Assembly (NCBI GenBank): GCA_034231615.1
Contig: CM067298.1
Location: 60,728,387 to 60,792,386 of the forward strand
Origin: Meghimatium bilineatum
Taxonomy: Eukaryota; Mollusca; Gastropoda; Stylommatophora; Philomycidae
Direction: 5' to 3'
Length of the DNA: 64,000 nucleotides
In this document: piece after piece, positions 41,491 to 53,094 of the stretch
Position numbering within the stretch: position 1 is the stretch's first letter
Layout: the number at the start of each line of letters is the position of its first letter
Made by a program: the position numbers and the translations under genes
Notes under the pieces: model-generated
Told to the model about the DNA's origin: nothing
What the model saw: only the letters and a program-made list of their open reading frames with translations
Databases searched by the model: none

Positions 41491-41819
41491 TTACATGATT
41501 CACAGCTGTCAATGACTACTAGAAATATGTATGCTCTAAACAAATGTATATTAGCTTTACTGTAAGTGATTTGCTAAATATATTTCATTGACGCTAATTT
41601 TGAAGTCGCTGTTGCAATTCTTCTTTTGATTGGGATAGTAGTTAAATAAGTATTATTCCTAATATTATTTTTTTAATGAGACATATTGCATTGCACGTTT
41701 CAAATTCTAAGCTATATAAAAAGATAAAAAGAGTATTTTGAACGAATCTGAAATTTACTTACCATTTACTAGTCATTTCTTGAGTGATGACATACTCATT
41801 CAACCGTCCCCCTCTCTCT

Positions 41820-41892
41820 ACACACACACACACACATGCACACACACACACACACACGCACATACCCATACACACACACGCACACCCGCACA
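41820..41892. repeat. (CA)n microsatellite
   Basis: Imperfect CA repeat with cpg and cata interruptions. It supplied the target site of the adjacent MITE. Confidence 0.9.
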
Positions 41893-42104
41893 CAGTGCCG
41901 GATTTACCTATTAGCTAAACAAGATATAGCTTAGGGCCCCCACTTTCATGGGGCCCCCCCAACAAATTTGTATTTCACTATCTATATATTCTTAATCGTT
42001 GAAGGTCGCATTATTTCAAATAGTTTAGGGCCCTATATTTCAAATAGTTTAGGGCCCTATATTTCAAATAGCTTAGGGCCCTATCAAGTCTAAATCAGGC
42101 CCTG
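41893..42104. mobile_element. hAT-like MITE, 212 bp
   Basis: TIRs CAGTGCCGGATTTA (left) and CAGGGCCTGATTTA (right, reverse complement), 12 of 14 identical. Both ends are flanked by the 8-bp direct repeat CCCGCACA (41885-41892, 42105-42112). An 8-bp TSD with CAG-starting ends is the hAT superfamily signature. The interior has 'cttagggcccccac' and a triplicated 24-mer ('atttcaaatagtttagggcc' plus 'ctat') at 42018-42085. No coding capacity, so it depended on a transposase elsewhere. Confidence 0.85.
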
Positions 42105-42112
42105 CCCGCACA

Positions 42113-43000
42113 CATATATAACCACACACACATCCTCTCATATTTCCTAATTTCGTATTAATTGACATTTATTGATTAGTAACAGTTTTTAACTTGCGAA
42201 TTCCTGCTCTTATTTTGACAACTCCACAAATCATCCATTTTATTGTTGTTACTCTCATGGAAAATGTTTTCTCTGTCAGGAACGATGTAATTCGACTTGA
42301 GCTGTGAATGGCAGGCAGGTTTTAAGCGAGTCCCTGTCGTCTTAACTGGAAAGTGCTCAACATTCTAGAGGCAAAGGAGCTGACACGTAGAATTTGTTAG
42401 CGGGTGGAATATAAATAAATATTAGTTATATAAAATATATCTTTAAAACAAAAGGATGCTCAATTATCGCATATACTAAGAAAAATGCAATATAAGAGTT
42501 GGGAGCATATGTGTGGGTGTATGGGTGTGCGTAACAGAGAGCGAGAGAGTATTAAAATGTTACATTCTGCTGTGAATACGAAATAGTTTGGAAAAGTTAC
42601 GCAATAGTTTTGATAGTTTTCCTTATTGAAAAAAAAAAAAAAACTCAGTACATGAGCCACAGAGAGTTTTACAGGAGATACGAAGAAAACTTTGAAAATA
42701 AAGCTTTCCCCCCCCCCCCTCCAGGATTTATGTGAGAAATAACAATTTGCACGATATTTTGTAAATATGGGAAAAGTCTTTTTCCTTAGATTTCAAGGTT
42801 CCAGAGGTGAAATAAATTGCCAAATATTCATCACGGAACACAGTTAACGACTGTTTTAGATTAACTACGCATACGAAATGACTATATATTAAGTGAAATC
42901 GCTAGAAGGTACTCAGTGGGAACCTGTTGTACTATGATACTACGATACATGGGAATTCGTGTTCTGAGTTACAAATTTGTAATTTCAAAACCAATCAACA
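42113..43000. other. No gene seen
   Basis: AT-rich, with A13-type and C11-type homopolymers near 42628 and 42711. The 42460-42660 frame is not recognisable. Confidence 0.4.
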
Positions 43001-43002
43001 GA

Positions 43003-43150
43003 CATTCATAATTGGTTGGTGGTTGGTTGCTGATCCAGCGGTCTATGGGTCTTGCTCTTTGGCCCAATGTCATGAAATGGAATTATTTTGCTGGGAAGTC
43101 TGTGGATTTTCGGCCCACCCAGGGACAGAGCCAGAGAAAACAGACATCCA
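43003..43150 (+). repeat. Dispersed repeat R1, copy 1
   Basis: 'ggtggttggttgctgatcca', 'gcggtctatggg', 'ctttggcccaatgtcat', 'ttttgctgggaagtctgtgg' and 'ggcccacccagggacagagc' match in order the inverted copy at 48885-49035. Unclassified. Confidence 0.8.
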
Positions 43151-43164
43151 TCAATCTATATACC

Positions 43165-43405
43165 TTTAATTTCTCAGGGCCGCAAGTGGTATTACATTGG
43201 ATGCCTCGTGACATAGATTCCTCCAGAGATTTATATCTTTAAGCGATGTGGATGAATGTGAATGTGATACGCATGAACCTTGACATGTCAAATCTTTAAT
43301 GTTGTCTTCCCATGATTTTGTATGACATCCTATGTATCTTTCCCCTTCATTTGTTTTCTGCAAGATAATATATATCGGTATATATGTCCAAACCATGCAT
43401 ATTTT
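43165..43405 (-). pseudogene. LINE C-terminal end (family F4)
   Basis: The minus frame holds GCHTKSWEDNIKDLTCQGSC, then LKDINLWRNLCHEASNVIPL and AALRN. The pattern W.DNIKDLT...W..L..EASNVIPL is a standard LINE C-terminus. A relative is at 49455 on the plus strand. Confidence 0.75.
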
Positions 43406-43445
43406 TGTCATTTTACTATTGATTCTTGTGAATCTACAGAAAATA

Positions 43446-43595
43446 CCATCTGTTGGAAGAAACCGGGTACTGATGTTTATGTAACCATCAGAGATGCCAT
43501 CTGTTGGAAGACACTGTGTACTGATGTGTATGTAATCATAAGAGATACTTTCTATTGGAAGAAACTTTATATTGATATGTATGTCCGAAGTGCAA
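43446..43595. repeat. 51-bp tandem repeat
   Basis: Three diverged units of 51 bp ('ccatctgttggaagaaacc' and 'actgatgtttatgtaaccat'). The plus-strand frame therefore shows 17-residue repeats (ICWKKPGTDVYVTIRDA). Coding status unknown, probably chance. Confidence 0.8.
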
Positions 43596-44088
43596 AAAGT
43601 AGATCCTTTTAGTTAACAGGTATTTTAATATAGTCTTTGTCTTATATAAGTGTCTAACATTTATGCTAATATATTTATGCTAACATTTATTTTCAATTTC
43701 CGGCTGATCTCTCTGGAAACAGGACAAGGATCGTATTAGATTTCCAGCAAGATGTAGTCCAGAGAACAGCGATCCATTGTTTATACCAATTGTATGATAC
43801 ATCCGACTTCGGTGGTATATAGTTTTTATTGCGTATACTTCAGTGTAGTGTACGTTCAGCCATGAATGTCTACATTATATAATTATTAAACTTCAGGAAG
43901 TGTTCATATTCGTTGCCTGTTTAAATAAAATTTCAAACGACATAGACGATTTACTTCATTACACTCGGATTTCCACATATGTAGTCTCCGTCCTTCTTCA
44001 TAATGCAACATGTTGTCTACCGAATGTATCACTGATAATACATAACTACATAGTTAGGGTCATATTCCTCAGGAATCTCATAAAAATG
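43596..44088. other. No gene seen
   Basis: Nothing recognisable. A 65-codon frame at 43900-44097 has no motifs. Confidence 0.4.
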
Positions 44089-44195
44089 CACTTGTAAACA
44101 AGACGTCCTGTCCGTTGTCAAACCTGCGACCTCTTGAAGACACGACAAATTGTGTGTTAACACTGCACCGCCAAGATCAAATGTCAATGTAAGGT
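44089..44195 (-). repeat. tRNA-like sequence (candidate SINE head)
   Basis: The minus strand carries 'ggcggtgcagtgttaacac' (A-box-like) and 'ggtcgcaggtttgacaac' (B-box-like) about 30 nt apart. One copy only, so a tRNA pseudogene is equally possible. Confidence 0.4.
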
Positions 44196-44975
44196 AATAC
44201 TGCAGTGAAATGTAACAACAATAGTACTTACCTAGAACACATGTTTTTGAAAGTTTTACTTGAACACGACGGACTATCACTAAAACTAAGAGGATCAAAT
44301 GCCAGTGTGTTATTTGTAACATGTAATGCTGCTATCGATGCATTATGCATCGAAAATGCAGATTTCGCAGTCACGATGTAGACAATAGCAACGTATTCCG
44401 AACTACAAACTGCATCCTGTTAACTGAGGGGAGTTTAGCAACTAAGAAGTCTATGAGATCAATGATGTCCTGGCACTGGCGTGGTACATGATGATGGCAA
44501 TGAGCAGAATCAGTAATGCATGTAGTGTAGAAATGTTACTGTCCCATTTTTTCTGGTATTTCTAAGGTAGACAGACGTCTACGGAGAAACATGATCGTCC
44601 GTGTCACTGGCATGACATTTAATTATGACATTTGATGTTGTCACAATCGTATGTCAACTAATGCAGACAGAATCTGTCTATCATCAAATGCACTTTACAG
44701 ATGATAAAGGTTAAGTATATTTGACAGACATAGACGCCAGTTAATTTTCGTTAACGTGGCAGAAATAGTTACCAGACCGATCTAAGTGTTCTCGCATATA
44801 CCATTTAATGTTGGCTTGCTGCCAACACGAGATGCCAAAATATTTATTTTGGCACTCTTATATAAGTTCATCATTTCTTTCTAAGACTACGTATAGCCGG
44901 AATCACACGGGGAGCAAAATTAGTAGCACTTACCAACTACCATTCATGTTATAAGGAGAGGGGGGGTGTTGTTGG
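44196..44975. other. No gene seen
   Basis: No recognisable element. Confidence 0.4.
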
Positions 44976-44976
44976 C

Positions 44977-45131
44977 AACGCCACTTTATGATCTCTGCTG
45001 CGATGAAGTTTGCTGAAGATCTTATGATCTCTACTGCGATGAAGCTTGTTGAAGATCTTATGATCTCTACTGCGATAAAGCTTGCTGAAGATCTTATGAT
45101 CTCTGCTGCGATGAAGTTTGCTGAAGATCTA
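44977..45131. repeat. 36-bp tandem repeat
   Basis: Four units of 36 bp ('ttatgatctctgctgcgatg' plus 'aagtttgctgaagatc'). The plus frame 44988-45284 shows 12-residue units (MISAAMKFAEDL, four times) followed by FLDCFEERNIFIYSMHRNYK. The open frame runs about 150 nt beyond the repeat, so a coding origin cannot be excluded, but nothing supports it further. Confidence 0.85.
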
Positions 45132-45745
45132 TTCCTGGATTGCTTTGAAGAAAGAAACATTTTCATCTACAGCATGCACCGAAATTATAAGAAAGTCACA
45201 GCACATTTTCCTCTAGAGAAGAAGACTGTCCAGCTCGTGTCATTTGGCTTTAACGCCATATTGAATACAATCAGTCAACTGTGACGTGAAAACTGTCACA
45301 TGATGAAAACATGATAGCATCCTCATAGGAATATATTGAATGATCAAAAGAGAAAATGCTGACTGGGTGGTTGGCATTGTGACATAAGAGAATATATATG
45401 CATATATTGCGAAAATGATTTACAGCATACAAGATAGAAGAATGTGGACAAACATGATAACCCACGCTACACAGCATGGATTGTAACAAGAGGAAGCAAT
45501 GTTTACACTCCCAATCTGCGATTGTTTCCTCAACACCGTCTCCAATATAAGACCTACTCGCTAATAGGAAATGTAGTCTTTTAAAATAATTACTTTAACT
45601 ATTCCTTTGATTTTCTTCAGCTGTCACACAAAGCATAATCTAAGTATAATGTCATGTTGAACAAGAGTGATAAACTCATACTAATTTTTGTTCTACTGCC
45701 AATTTTCTAAAACAATATAACTTTTATAATAACTGACATTTACCT
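45132..45745. other. No gene seen
   Basis: Tail of the frame above, then AT-rich sequence leading into the minisatellite. Confidence 0.4.
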
Positions 45746-45747
45746 AT

Positions 45748-47322
45748 CACTTAGTATCACTTATATTACTTACTATCACTTAGTATCACTAATATTACTT
45801 ACTATCACTTAGTATCACTTATATTATTTACTATTACTTTGTATCACTAATATTACTTACTATAACTTACTATCACTTATATTACTTACTATAACTTAGT
45901 ATCACTTATATTCTTACTATCACTTAGTATCACTTATATTACTTACTATCACTTAGTATCACTTATATTACTCACCATCACTTAGTATCACTTATATTAC
46001 TTACTATCACTTAGTATCACTTATATTACTTACTATCACTTAGTATCACGTATACTACTTACTATCACTTAGTATCACTTATATTCTTACTATCACTTAG
46101 TATCACTTATATTACTTACTATCTCTTATATTACTTACTATCACTTAGTATCACTTATATTACTTACTATCACGTAGTATCACTTATATTACTTACTATC
46201 ACTTAGTATCACTTATATTACTTACTATCTCTTATATTTCTTACTATCATTTATATTCTTACTATCACTTAGTATCACGTATACTACTTACTATCACTTA
46301 GTATCACGTATACTACTTACTATCACTTAGTATCACGTATACTACTTACTATCACTTAGTATCACGTATACTACTTACTATCACTTAGTATCACTTATAT
46401 TCTTACTATCACTTAGTATCACGTATACTACTTACTATCACTTAGTATCACGTATACTACTTACTATCACTTAGTATCACTTATATTCTTACTATCACTT
46501 AGTATCACTTATATTACTTACCATCACTTAGTATCACTTATATTACTTACTATCACTTAGTATCACGTATACTACTTACTATCACTTAGTATCACTTATA
46601 TTACTTACCATCACTTAGTATCACTTATATTACTTACTATCACTTAGTATCACGTATACTACTTACTATCACTTAGTATCACGTATACTACTTACTATCA
46701 CTTAGTATCACTTATATTCTTACTATCACTTAGTATCACTTATATTACTTACTATCTCTTATATTACTTACTATCACTTAGTATCACTTATATTACTTAC
46801 TATCTCTTATATTACTTACTATCACTTAGTATCACTTATATTACTTACTATCTCTTATATTACTTAATATCACTTAGTATCACTTATATTACTTACTATC
46901 TCTTATATTACTTACTATCACTTAGTATCACTTATATTACTTACTATCACTTAGTATCACTTATATTACTTACTATCTCTTATATTTCTTACTATCACTT
47001 ATATTCTTACTATCACTTAGTATCACTTATATTAATTACTATCACTTAGTATCACTTATATTACTTACTATCTCTTATATTTCTTACTATCACTTATATT
47101 CTTACTATCACTTAGTATCACTTATATTACTTACTATCTCTTATATTTCTTACTATCTCTTATATTCTTACTATCACTTAGTATCACGTATACTACTTAC
47201 TATCACTTAGTATCACGTATACTACTTACTATCACTTAGTATCACGTATACTACTTACTATCACTTAGTAACACTTATATTCTTACTATCACTTACTATC
47301 ACGTATATTACTTATTATCACT
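45748..47322. repeat. 29-bp minisatellite, about 1.6 kb
   Basis: Built from 'cacttagtatcacttatatt' plus 'acttactat' (29 bp), about 54 units. Variants are a CACGTATACTACTTACTAT type, a 28-bp type lacking one nucleotide (TATATTCTTACTAT), and shortened CTCTTATATTACTTACTAT units. They alternate in runs, giving higher-order structure. AT-rich, no stable coding frame. Confidence 0.97.
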
Positions 47323-47324
47323 TT

Positions 47325-47785
47325 GAGTCAATGAATATGATTCAGAAAATCGAAACAGGTGATGTACGTAGGGGATGGTTGGAGCCATTAGAGAGAGCTA
47401 AAATGAGGGTATCACTACGAAAACTCACGCTTATCTTTGTCCCCAGCAAGTGGACATGGAGAGAAACGAATGGGCCGATCAATTAGCTAGCCACACGACC
47501 GCAACAGATGGTCAGTCTACGGACCGAGCAGACATACTTATTGCTCTTTGTGAGTCCTCACTATCAGAGGATTTTAGAATTCGCGAATTGGGAGTGAGAA
47601 TGAGCGTGGTCCGTAGAGAACACATATCAAAGATTTCCAAAAGAGAAGTGAACCAACATAGAACCGGAATCATCAGCCGTTATACATTGAAAGATATACC
47701 GAAGTGGAGATCTGATCACCTATGGACGTGCCCCGTGTGCGAAGAGGATAATCAACATGCCTAATACTTAATTTATCTATCAGAT
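47325..47785 (+). pseudogene. RNase H-type LINE 3' fragment (family F3)
   Basis: MIQKIETGDVRRGWLEPLER then, after a frame slip, HVDMERNEWADQLASH-like RNase H end (47450 frame starts MDMERNEWADQLASHTTATD). Then STDRADILIALCESS, SKREVNQHRTGIISRYTLKD and LWTCPVCEEDNQHA with the C-terminal cysteine pair. Directly abuts the minisatellite, which may have expanded at its 5' truncation point. Confidence 0.85.
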
Positions 47786-48162
47786 ATCTGTACACGCAGA
47801 GATTGAAATGAAGCTAAGGGTCGACATTAGAAGACCTGCAATAGACCGTCTTCTTCGTAGTATGTGTCTCTGCTCTTATGAAAATTGTCATTTAGGATAA
47901 TCTGGCTTAGGTGGCAGAACTACAATTATTGCATCATCGCAGTGGAAATACAAGTTTGCATGAGGGGGTGATCTTACGGATAAAACGATATTTTACATAC
48001 TATTATGAATACCCAAAGGCTGTCACACAGTCACACTACACACAGGTAGTGAACAGATAGCGTAAGTTGCCTACTATAATAAGGGTGGATGTAGTCAAGT
48101 TGGCTCCATCAGTAGACAAACGGTTCTTCTGGTAGAAAGGGGCAAGTGTCGATAGAACACTA

Positions 48163-48325
48163 CGCCAGTAAGGTACACTCTCTATAAGTAACACTAGCCC
48201 GGTAAGGCACACTATCTATAAGTAACACTAGCCCAGTAAGGCACACTATCTATAAATAACACTAGCCCAGGAAAGCATACTCTTTAAGTAACACTAGCCC
48301 AGTAAGGCACACTCTATAAGTAGAT
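48163..48325. repeat. 34-bp tandem repeat
   Basis: About 4.5 units ('cccagtaaggcacactatct' plus 'ataagtaacactag') with small indels. Confidence 0.9.
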
Positions 48326-48414
48326 TGCTAAATAAAAATCGGAGAGGAACTGGCTCGTGTGACATCAATCAATCGGAGATATCCGTAAACGCCAAACTTT
48401 TAAACACATATGAC

Positions 48415-48562
48415 CGAATTCACCACGCATGTGGTTGCGTCTGTGGGTCTCACCAATGGCCCACTAGACATACCATCCATGCAACAGAAAACCTTAGTGG
48501 ATGACATGCCGTTATATTGAGGTTATCTTCTTATAGAAGCTTCATGGCATGTCATCTATACA
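48415..48562 (-). repeat. Dispersed repeat R2, copy 2
   Basis: Inverted partner of 37345-37505. The more complete outer hairpin is ATGACATGCC (48498-) with GGCATGTCAT (48547-). Confidence 0.75.
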
Positions 48563-48884
48563 GTTATGATTTATTTTTTTTGGAAATGTTTTTCATGTTT
48601 GCCTGAATATATATGTATGCACCCTCTGTGGTTTGGAAGGAGACAGCGATGTACTGTGCATCACTGAGGAGGAGAAAACTGACATCACTGTTTTTCCTAT
48701 GGCTGAGGCCCATCATAGAGGCACAGTGACTAAGGACGTGACAATCCTTTTGACTTGAACATTTGGTTGCATGCCTGGAGCAATAGAGAAGTTCGGCATA
48801 ACCAGTAGTCAATTGGTGGCGGGGAATGAGCACAGTGAACCCTATCTTGGCTACAGTGGCTAGGAGCAGTGCATAGGTTGAAAA
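48563..48884. other. Unclassified, possibly an extension of R1
   Basis: Continuous with R1 copy 2 on its body side. There is no second copy in the window to define the boundary. Minus-strand frames here have no recognised motif. Confidence 0.35.
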
Positions 48885-49035
48885 CTACCTTCTTGGAGGT
48901 GTGATAGTTATTCTCTGGCTCTGTCCCGGGGTGGGCCGAAAATCCACAGACTTCCCAGCAATATAATGCCATTTAATGGCATTAGGCCAAAGGGCATGAG
49001 CCCATGGACCGCTGGATCAGCAACCAACCACCGAA
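48885..49035 (-). repeat. Dispersed repeat R1, copy 2
   Basis: Inverted relative to 43003-43150, with about 85 percent agreement by eye. Confidence 0.8.
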
Positions 49036-49074
49036 TTCACTGTGACCTTCACTGTAAACATCGATGTCCTACTA

Positions 49075-49170
49075 ACATAGATGTTCATAAAATATTACTT
49101 TAACCATGAATACAATATTACTTTAACCATGAATACAATATTACTTTAACCATGAATACAATATTACTAC
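49075..49170. repeat. 23-bp tandem repeat
   Basis: About four units of 'catgaatacaatattacttt' plus 'aac'. Confidence 0.9.
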
Positions 49171-49454
49171 CTACTTCTTATGGTTCATGCAGTGTGGTGT
49201 TATATATCATAATGTCTATAGCCTTTTTTTTGGTGTACTCTCAATCATTTCTGATACCACTGTTCTCCCATGTAAGACTGTCACGCATCTTCTCTCTTGT
49301 CTTTCCCTGCCCTCTTGCTCTTCGGTTTACATTTTGTCGCGATGTACTCCAACTTTCGTCTGTTCATGTGCCCACAGAATGTGAAATGCCTTCTACTGAT
49401 TCTAAATCAGATGCTACCCTGCCGTATATCCTGATTGAGAAATCTGCGTACTCA

Positions 49455-49640
49455 CAGAGAAGGGCTAATAAAGGCATGGACAGACAACATCAAGGAATAG
49501 ACAGGGCAAGATATTTCCACACTCATCCGCATCGCTGAGGATAGAATTCGCTGGAGGACTCTGTGTGTTGAGGCATCCAATGTGGTACCCCTACGACCCT
49601 GAAGGGTTACGGGTGTATTGATTGATTGATGATGTACTCA
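49455..49640 (+). pseudogene. LINE C-terminal end (family F4)
   Basis: Reading ..RRAKKAWTDNIKEWTG.., then RIAEDRIRWRTLCVEASNVV and PLRP, allowing one frame choice (KAWTDNIKE at 49470; IAEDRIRWRTLCVEASNVVP from 49530). The 3' tail is TGATTGATTGATGATG. Same family type as 43165-43405. Confidence 0.75.
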
Positions 49641-50394
49641 CGGAACGTTGTGCATGATATTCATTGAGTTTTATTCATTTAAAAAAAATATAATCCAACA
49701 TGGCATCATAATATTCCGATATCCTCTCCCATAATTGTCTTCATTAGAAGAGATGAAACACACCAATAATTGTTGACATCAGGCGATTAGTTGAGTCGGA
49801 CTTTAATCGGTGTGTCGTCGTTGTGTCAAAACAAATATCTGCCAGTACGAGCAATGTTTGAATATGTTTTCTCAATTTCACTGGGTATTTGCAATTTCGA
49901 TGTACGTTTTTACAGTCGTCATTTATAATTGATATTGAATGTGCATCTGTAGATATGCATCTCAAATCTAATTTGAGATCTAAATGAGGAATGTCAGTGT
50001 TTAAAGTGTCTGTATTGTGCTATGTAACTATTATACCACAGATTAAGTAACTTCAATTACGTTTCCAATAGACCTCAATCTGAGAACCAAATATAGCTAA
50101 AAAAATTTCTTGTGATAATTTAGAGGTTGCAGATACAGTAACATGATCATATTTCAGTCATTTCATGCTGTAGCCGTTTGGTGTACTTTAACCGAGCGTA
50201 CAGTACACACACAATATACATATTATGACTTAGTTAATTTAAAACGACAGCGTTTTTTTAACATACAGAGAATTGTAACGGTATACACAGACATTCGAAC
50301 GCGTATTATAGGCGGCTTGATTCTACTCTGTAGATTTGTACAGATCCTCAAGAATCAATAATGTCAATAGTTTAAAAACGCCCGTCTGTTGCCG
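49641..50394. other. No gene seen
   Basis: Nothing recognisable. Confidence 0.4.
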
Positions 50395-50397
50395 GGC

Positions 50398-50668
50398 CCG
50401 AAAGTTGAGTAAAGAATAGCAACACTATTTACCTTCCACGCGTGTCTTAAAAAATGACTAAGGAGGTTATGGGATGGAGTTGGCTGTCCCATCCCATATA
50501 GGGTCAGTGACCCAAAGTCATGCTGAAGTCGGATGTATCAGGCCGAAAGGTGCAGATATCGCAGCAATGCCGTAAACCATAAGTTTACGTGACACAACGC
50601 ATTCCGTTCTCCGGACTACATCCTGCTAATCTGCAGGAGTTTGAGAACGAACGCAGAAGAAGAATAGT
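50398..50668 (+). repeat. GCGACTAA-family dispersed repeat, copy A
   Basis: Reference copy, with phrases 'gagtaaagaatagcaacact', 'ggctgtcccatcccatat', 'gctgaagtcggatgtatcag', 'gcagatatcgcagcaatgc', 'cattccgttctccggactac' and 'tctgcaggagtttgagaacg'. Confidence 0.8.
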
Positions 50669-51600
50669 TTGAAAAAATGAAAACTTGCATGTTTGAATAT
50701 GTCAGACGCTATCATTCATAGGCAAAAACAATCCCGCAGGGAACAACTTCAAGAAAACTCATAGGAATGTAATAGAACTTGTAATCTGTACTCATCTGTA
50801 AATGAGTACCTGACGCACGAGTTAGGGAGATAAAAACAGCAAGGAAGGGAACTGGCCACCCCACCTAATATTTGCTGCGGTTTAGTACATGAAGAGTTTT
50901 CTTCATCCCCGACGGCAGGTTGCTGCCATGGGGCATACCTTTACCTTTATTAGAACTACAACTATTGCTTATCTATACGACTGACTCATTTGACATTACA
51001 AATCCCGTATCATAGCTTTGCCTATATAGAAAAACCATATCTCTTTTAACCTTATCTCTATTCCATCAACTAAATAAGAGGGTTGCTGCAAAGTTCTTTC
51101 CCTATAGTTTCGTTGGCTATCATTTCTGAATATTATTACATTAGCAATAAGAAAATCCTTCTACTAATTATTAAATTCTCAATTTTATTTAAGCTGTTTT
51201 ATTAAAGCCCAATTTTGTTTCTAGTGATTCCTACGTGCATTCTAAGGGAAATGATGATCAAAAGTTACAAAATAGGGCAACACTTGCGCAGCTTAATAAA
51301 TATCTTTATATGTTCCTGTGAAGAACACAAAATCATCTCTTTGATAATCCCATATCCCTCCTCATTTTCATTTTATCTGGCTTCTCTTCCTTAAGTTTTC
51401 TTTATTTTAACCAAGAAGATGGACACTGTTTAAATGATGACAGAGTAAAATATTGCAGATTCTCATTCTTTGCATGTTTGATATATGGCCAGAACGACAC
51501 GAGATAATGTATCGATTAGCTCGTCTTCTTTTGGTCAACTGCCTGTTAAACTGAGAACGTGATGCTTGAATTATTTCTTATTCCAGTCAATTGTCAACAT
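50669..51600. other. No gene seen
   Basis: AT-rich, with no recognisable element. Confidence 0.4.
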
Positions 51601-51602
51601 GT

Positions 51603-51845
51603 GGAGCGCGTGGCAGTATGACTAGAACACCGGCCTCAGAATCCTGAGTCCAGGGTTCAATTCCGAGATGAAATAAAAATTTCTTCCTGTACATGTCGAG
51701 GCGACAGCAACGGCAAAGCGGTCTTTGTTTCCACAGCCGAAACGACTACCTGCATTCCATAACAGGAAAACACGCAGTAATGACCGTTTTTGTCAACTTG
51801 CCTGGTTTGATAACGTGATAGAATATCTTTCTACAGACAATAAAT
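51603..51845 (+). repeat. tRNA-derived SINE-C
   Basis: 'gcgcgtggcagtatgactag' is A-box-like, and 'gagtccagggttcaattccg' contains a perfect B box (GGTTCAATTCC). The body has 'gaggcgacagcaacggcaaa' and 'ataacaggaaaacacgcag'. The latter recurs at 62383-62416, marking a second, truncated copy. It borders the 29-bp minisatellite. Confidence 0.75.
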
Positions 51846-51861
51846 AATATAAAGCTGTACA

Positions 51862-52648
51862 TTTCTACAAAACTTCTTGCTTACATTTAATTTCTACAAA
51901 ACTTCTTGCTTACATTTAATTTCTACAAAACTTCTTGCTTACATTTAATTTCTACAAAACGTCTTGCTTACATTTAATTTCTACAAAACTTCTTGCTTAC
52001 ATTTAATTTCTACAAAACTTCTTGCTTACATTTAATTTCTACAAAACGTCTTGCTTACATTTAATTTCTACAAAACGTCTTGCTTACATTTAATTTCTAC
52101 AAAACTTCTTGCTTACATTTAATTTCTACAAAACGTCTTGCTTACATTTAATTTCTACAAAACGTCTTGCTTACATTTAATTTCTACAAAACGTCTTGCT
52201 TACATTTAATTTCTACAAAACGTCTTGCTTACATTTAATTTCTACAAAACCTCTTGCTTACATTTATATCTACAAAACCTCTTGCTTACATTTAATTTCT
52301 ACAAAACGTCTTGCTTACATTTAATTTCTACAAAACGTCTTGCTTACATTTAATTTCTACAAAACGTCTTGCTTACATTTAATTTCTACAAAACGTCTTG
52401 CTTACATTTAATTTCTACAAAACGTCTTGCTTACATTTAATTTCTACAAAACGTATTGCTTACATTTAATTTCTACAAAACGTCTTGCTTACATTTAATT
52501 TCTACAAAACGTCTTGCTTACATTTAATTTCTACAAAACGTCTTGCTTACATTTAATTTCTACAATACGTCTTGCTTACATTTAATTTCTACAAAACGTC
52601 TTGCTTACATTTAATTTCTACAATACGTCTTGCTTACATTTAATTTGA
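51862..52648. repeat. 29-bp minisatellite, about 27 units
   Basis: Highly homogeneous tandem array of 'atttctacaaaacgtcttgc' plus 'ttacattta'. The first units carry CTTCTT, most later ones CGTCTT. One unit is shortened near 52261. Confidence 0.97.
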
Positions 52649-52654
52649 GTGTCA

Positions 52655-52820
52655 AATTATTTATTGACTTTCCCCCGTAATTTTCATTGATCATTATGCT
52701 CATGTTTTGTATCGACAACCAAAGAAATTTACGGGAAAAGTCGAATGAGTCAATTTAGAAGGCTGTTTCCCCATTAACCAATAGGTGATATTGTCGACGA
52801 TTAGGATCACGGTTTTGATA
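52655..52820. mobile_element. TIR element of the GTCGA MITE family, copy 3
   Basis: The inner arms 'gactttcccccgtaattt' and 'aaatttacgggaaaagtc' pair, and the right end carries 'ccaataggtgatattgtcga'. The left end seems replaced by the minisatellite. Confidence 0.6.
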
Positions 52821-53094
52821 ATAACATACAATTTTAAAACCGTGTTATTTTACAATATGCCAGTGCTCATCTCTTCCTTTTTCCTGCCATGCAGTCTACT
52901 GCACCATTGATGTTTGCTCCAAAGTATTAGAATTTTTCCAAATATTCTATCTCGTATTGTCTATTCTGATTTTTGGTTCTTGTGTTGTTATATCTGTTGA
53001 CAAGATTTTTGTTCTTTACGTGTTTAAATATTAGTTTTGTAATTCGCTGTATTTCTTTGTGTTCTTGATTAGTTTAGACCATGTGATAAACTTA

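Noticed and set aside
44988-45284. 12-residue repeat ORF as a gene
   Set aside because: Four 36-bp units create it; the non-repeat extension matches nothing known.
51605-51680. Functional tRNA gene
   Set aside because: Good B box but no acceptor pairing or anticodon arm; fits a SINE head.
51862-52648. CRISPR-like array
   Set aside because: 29-bp units directly adjoin; no unique spacers.
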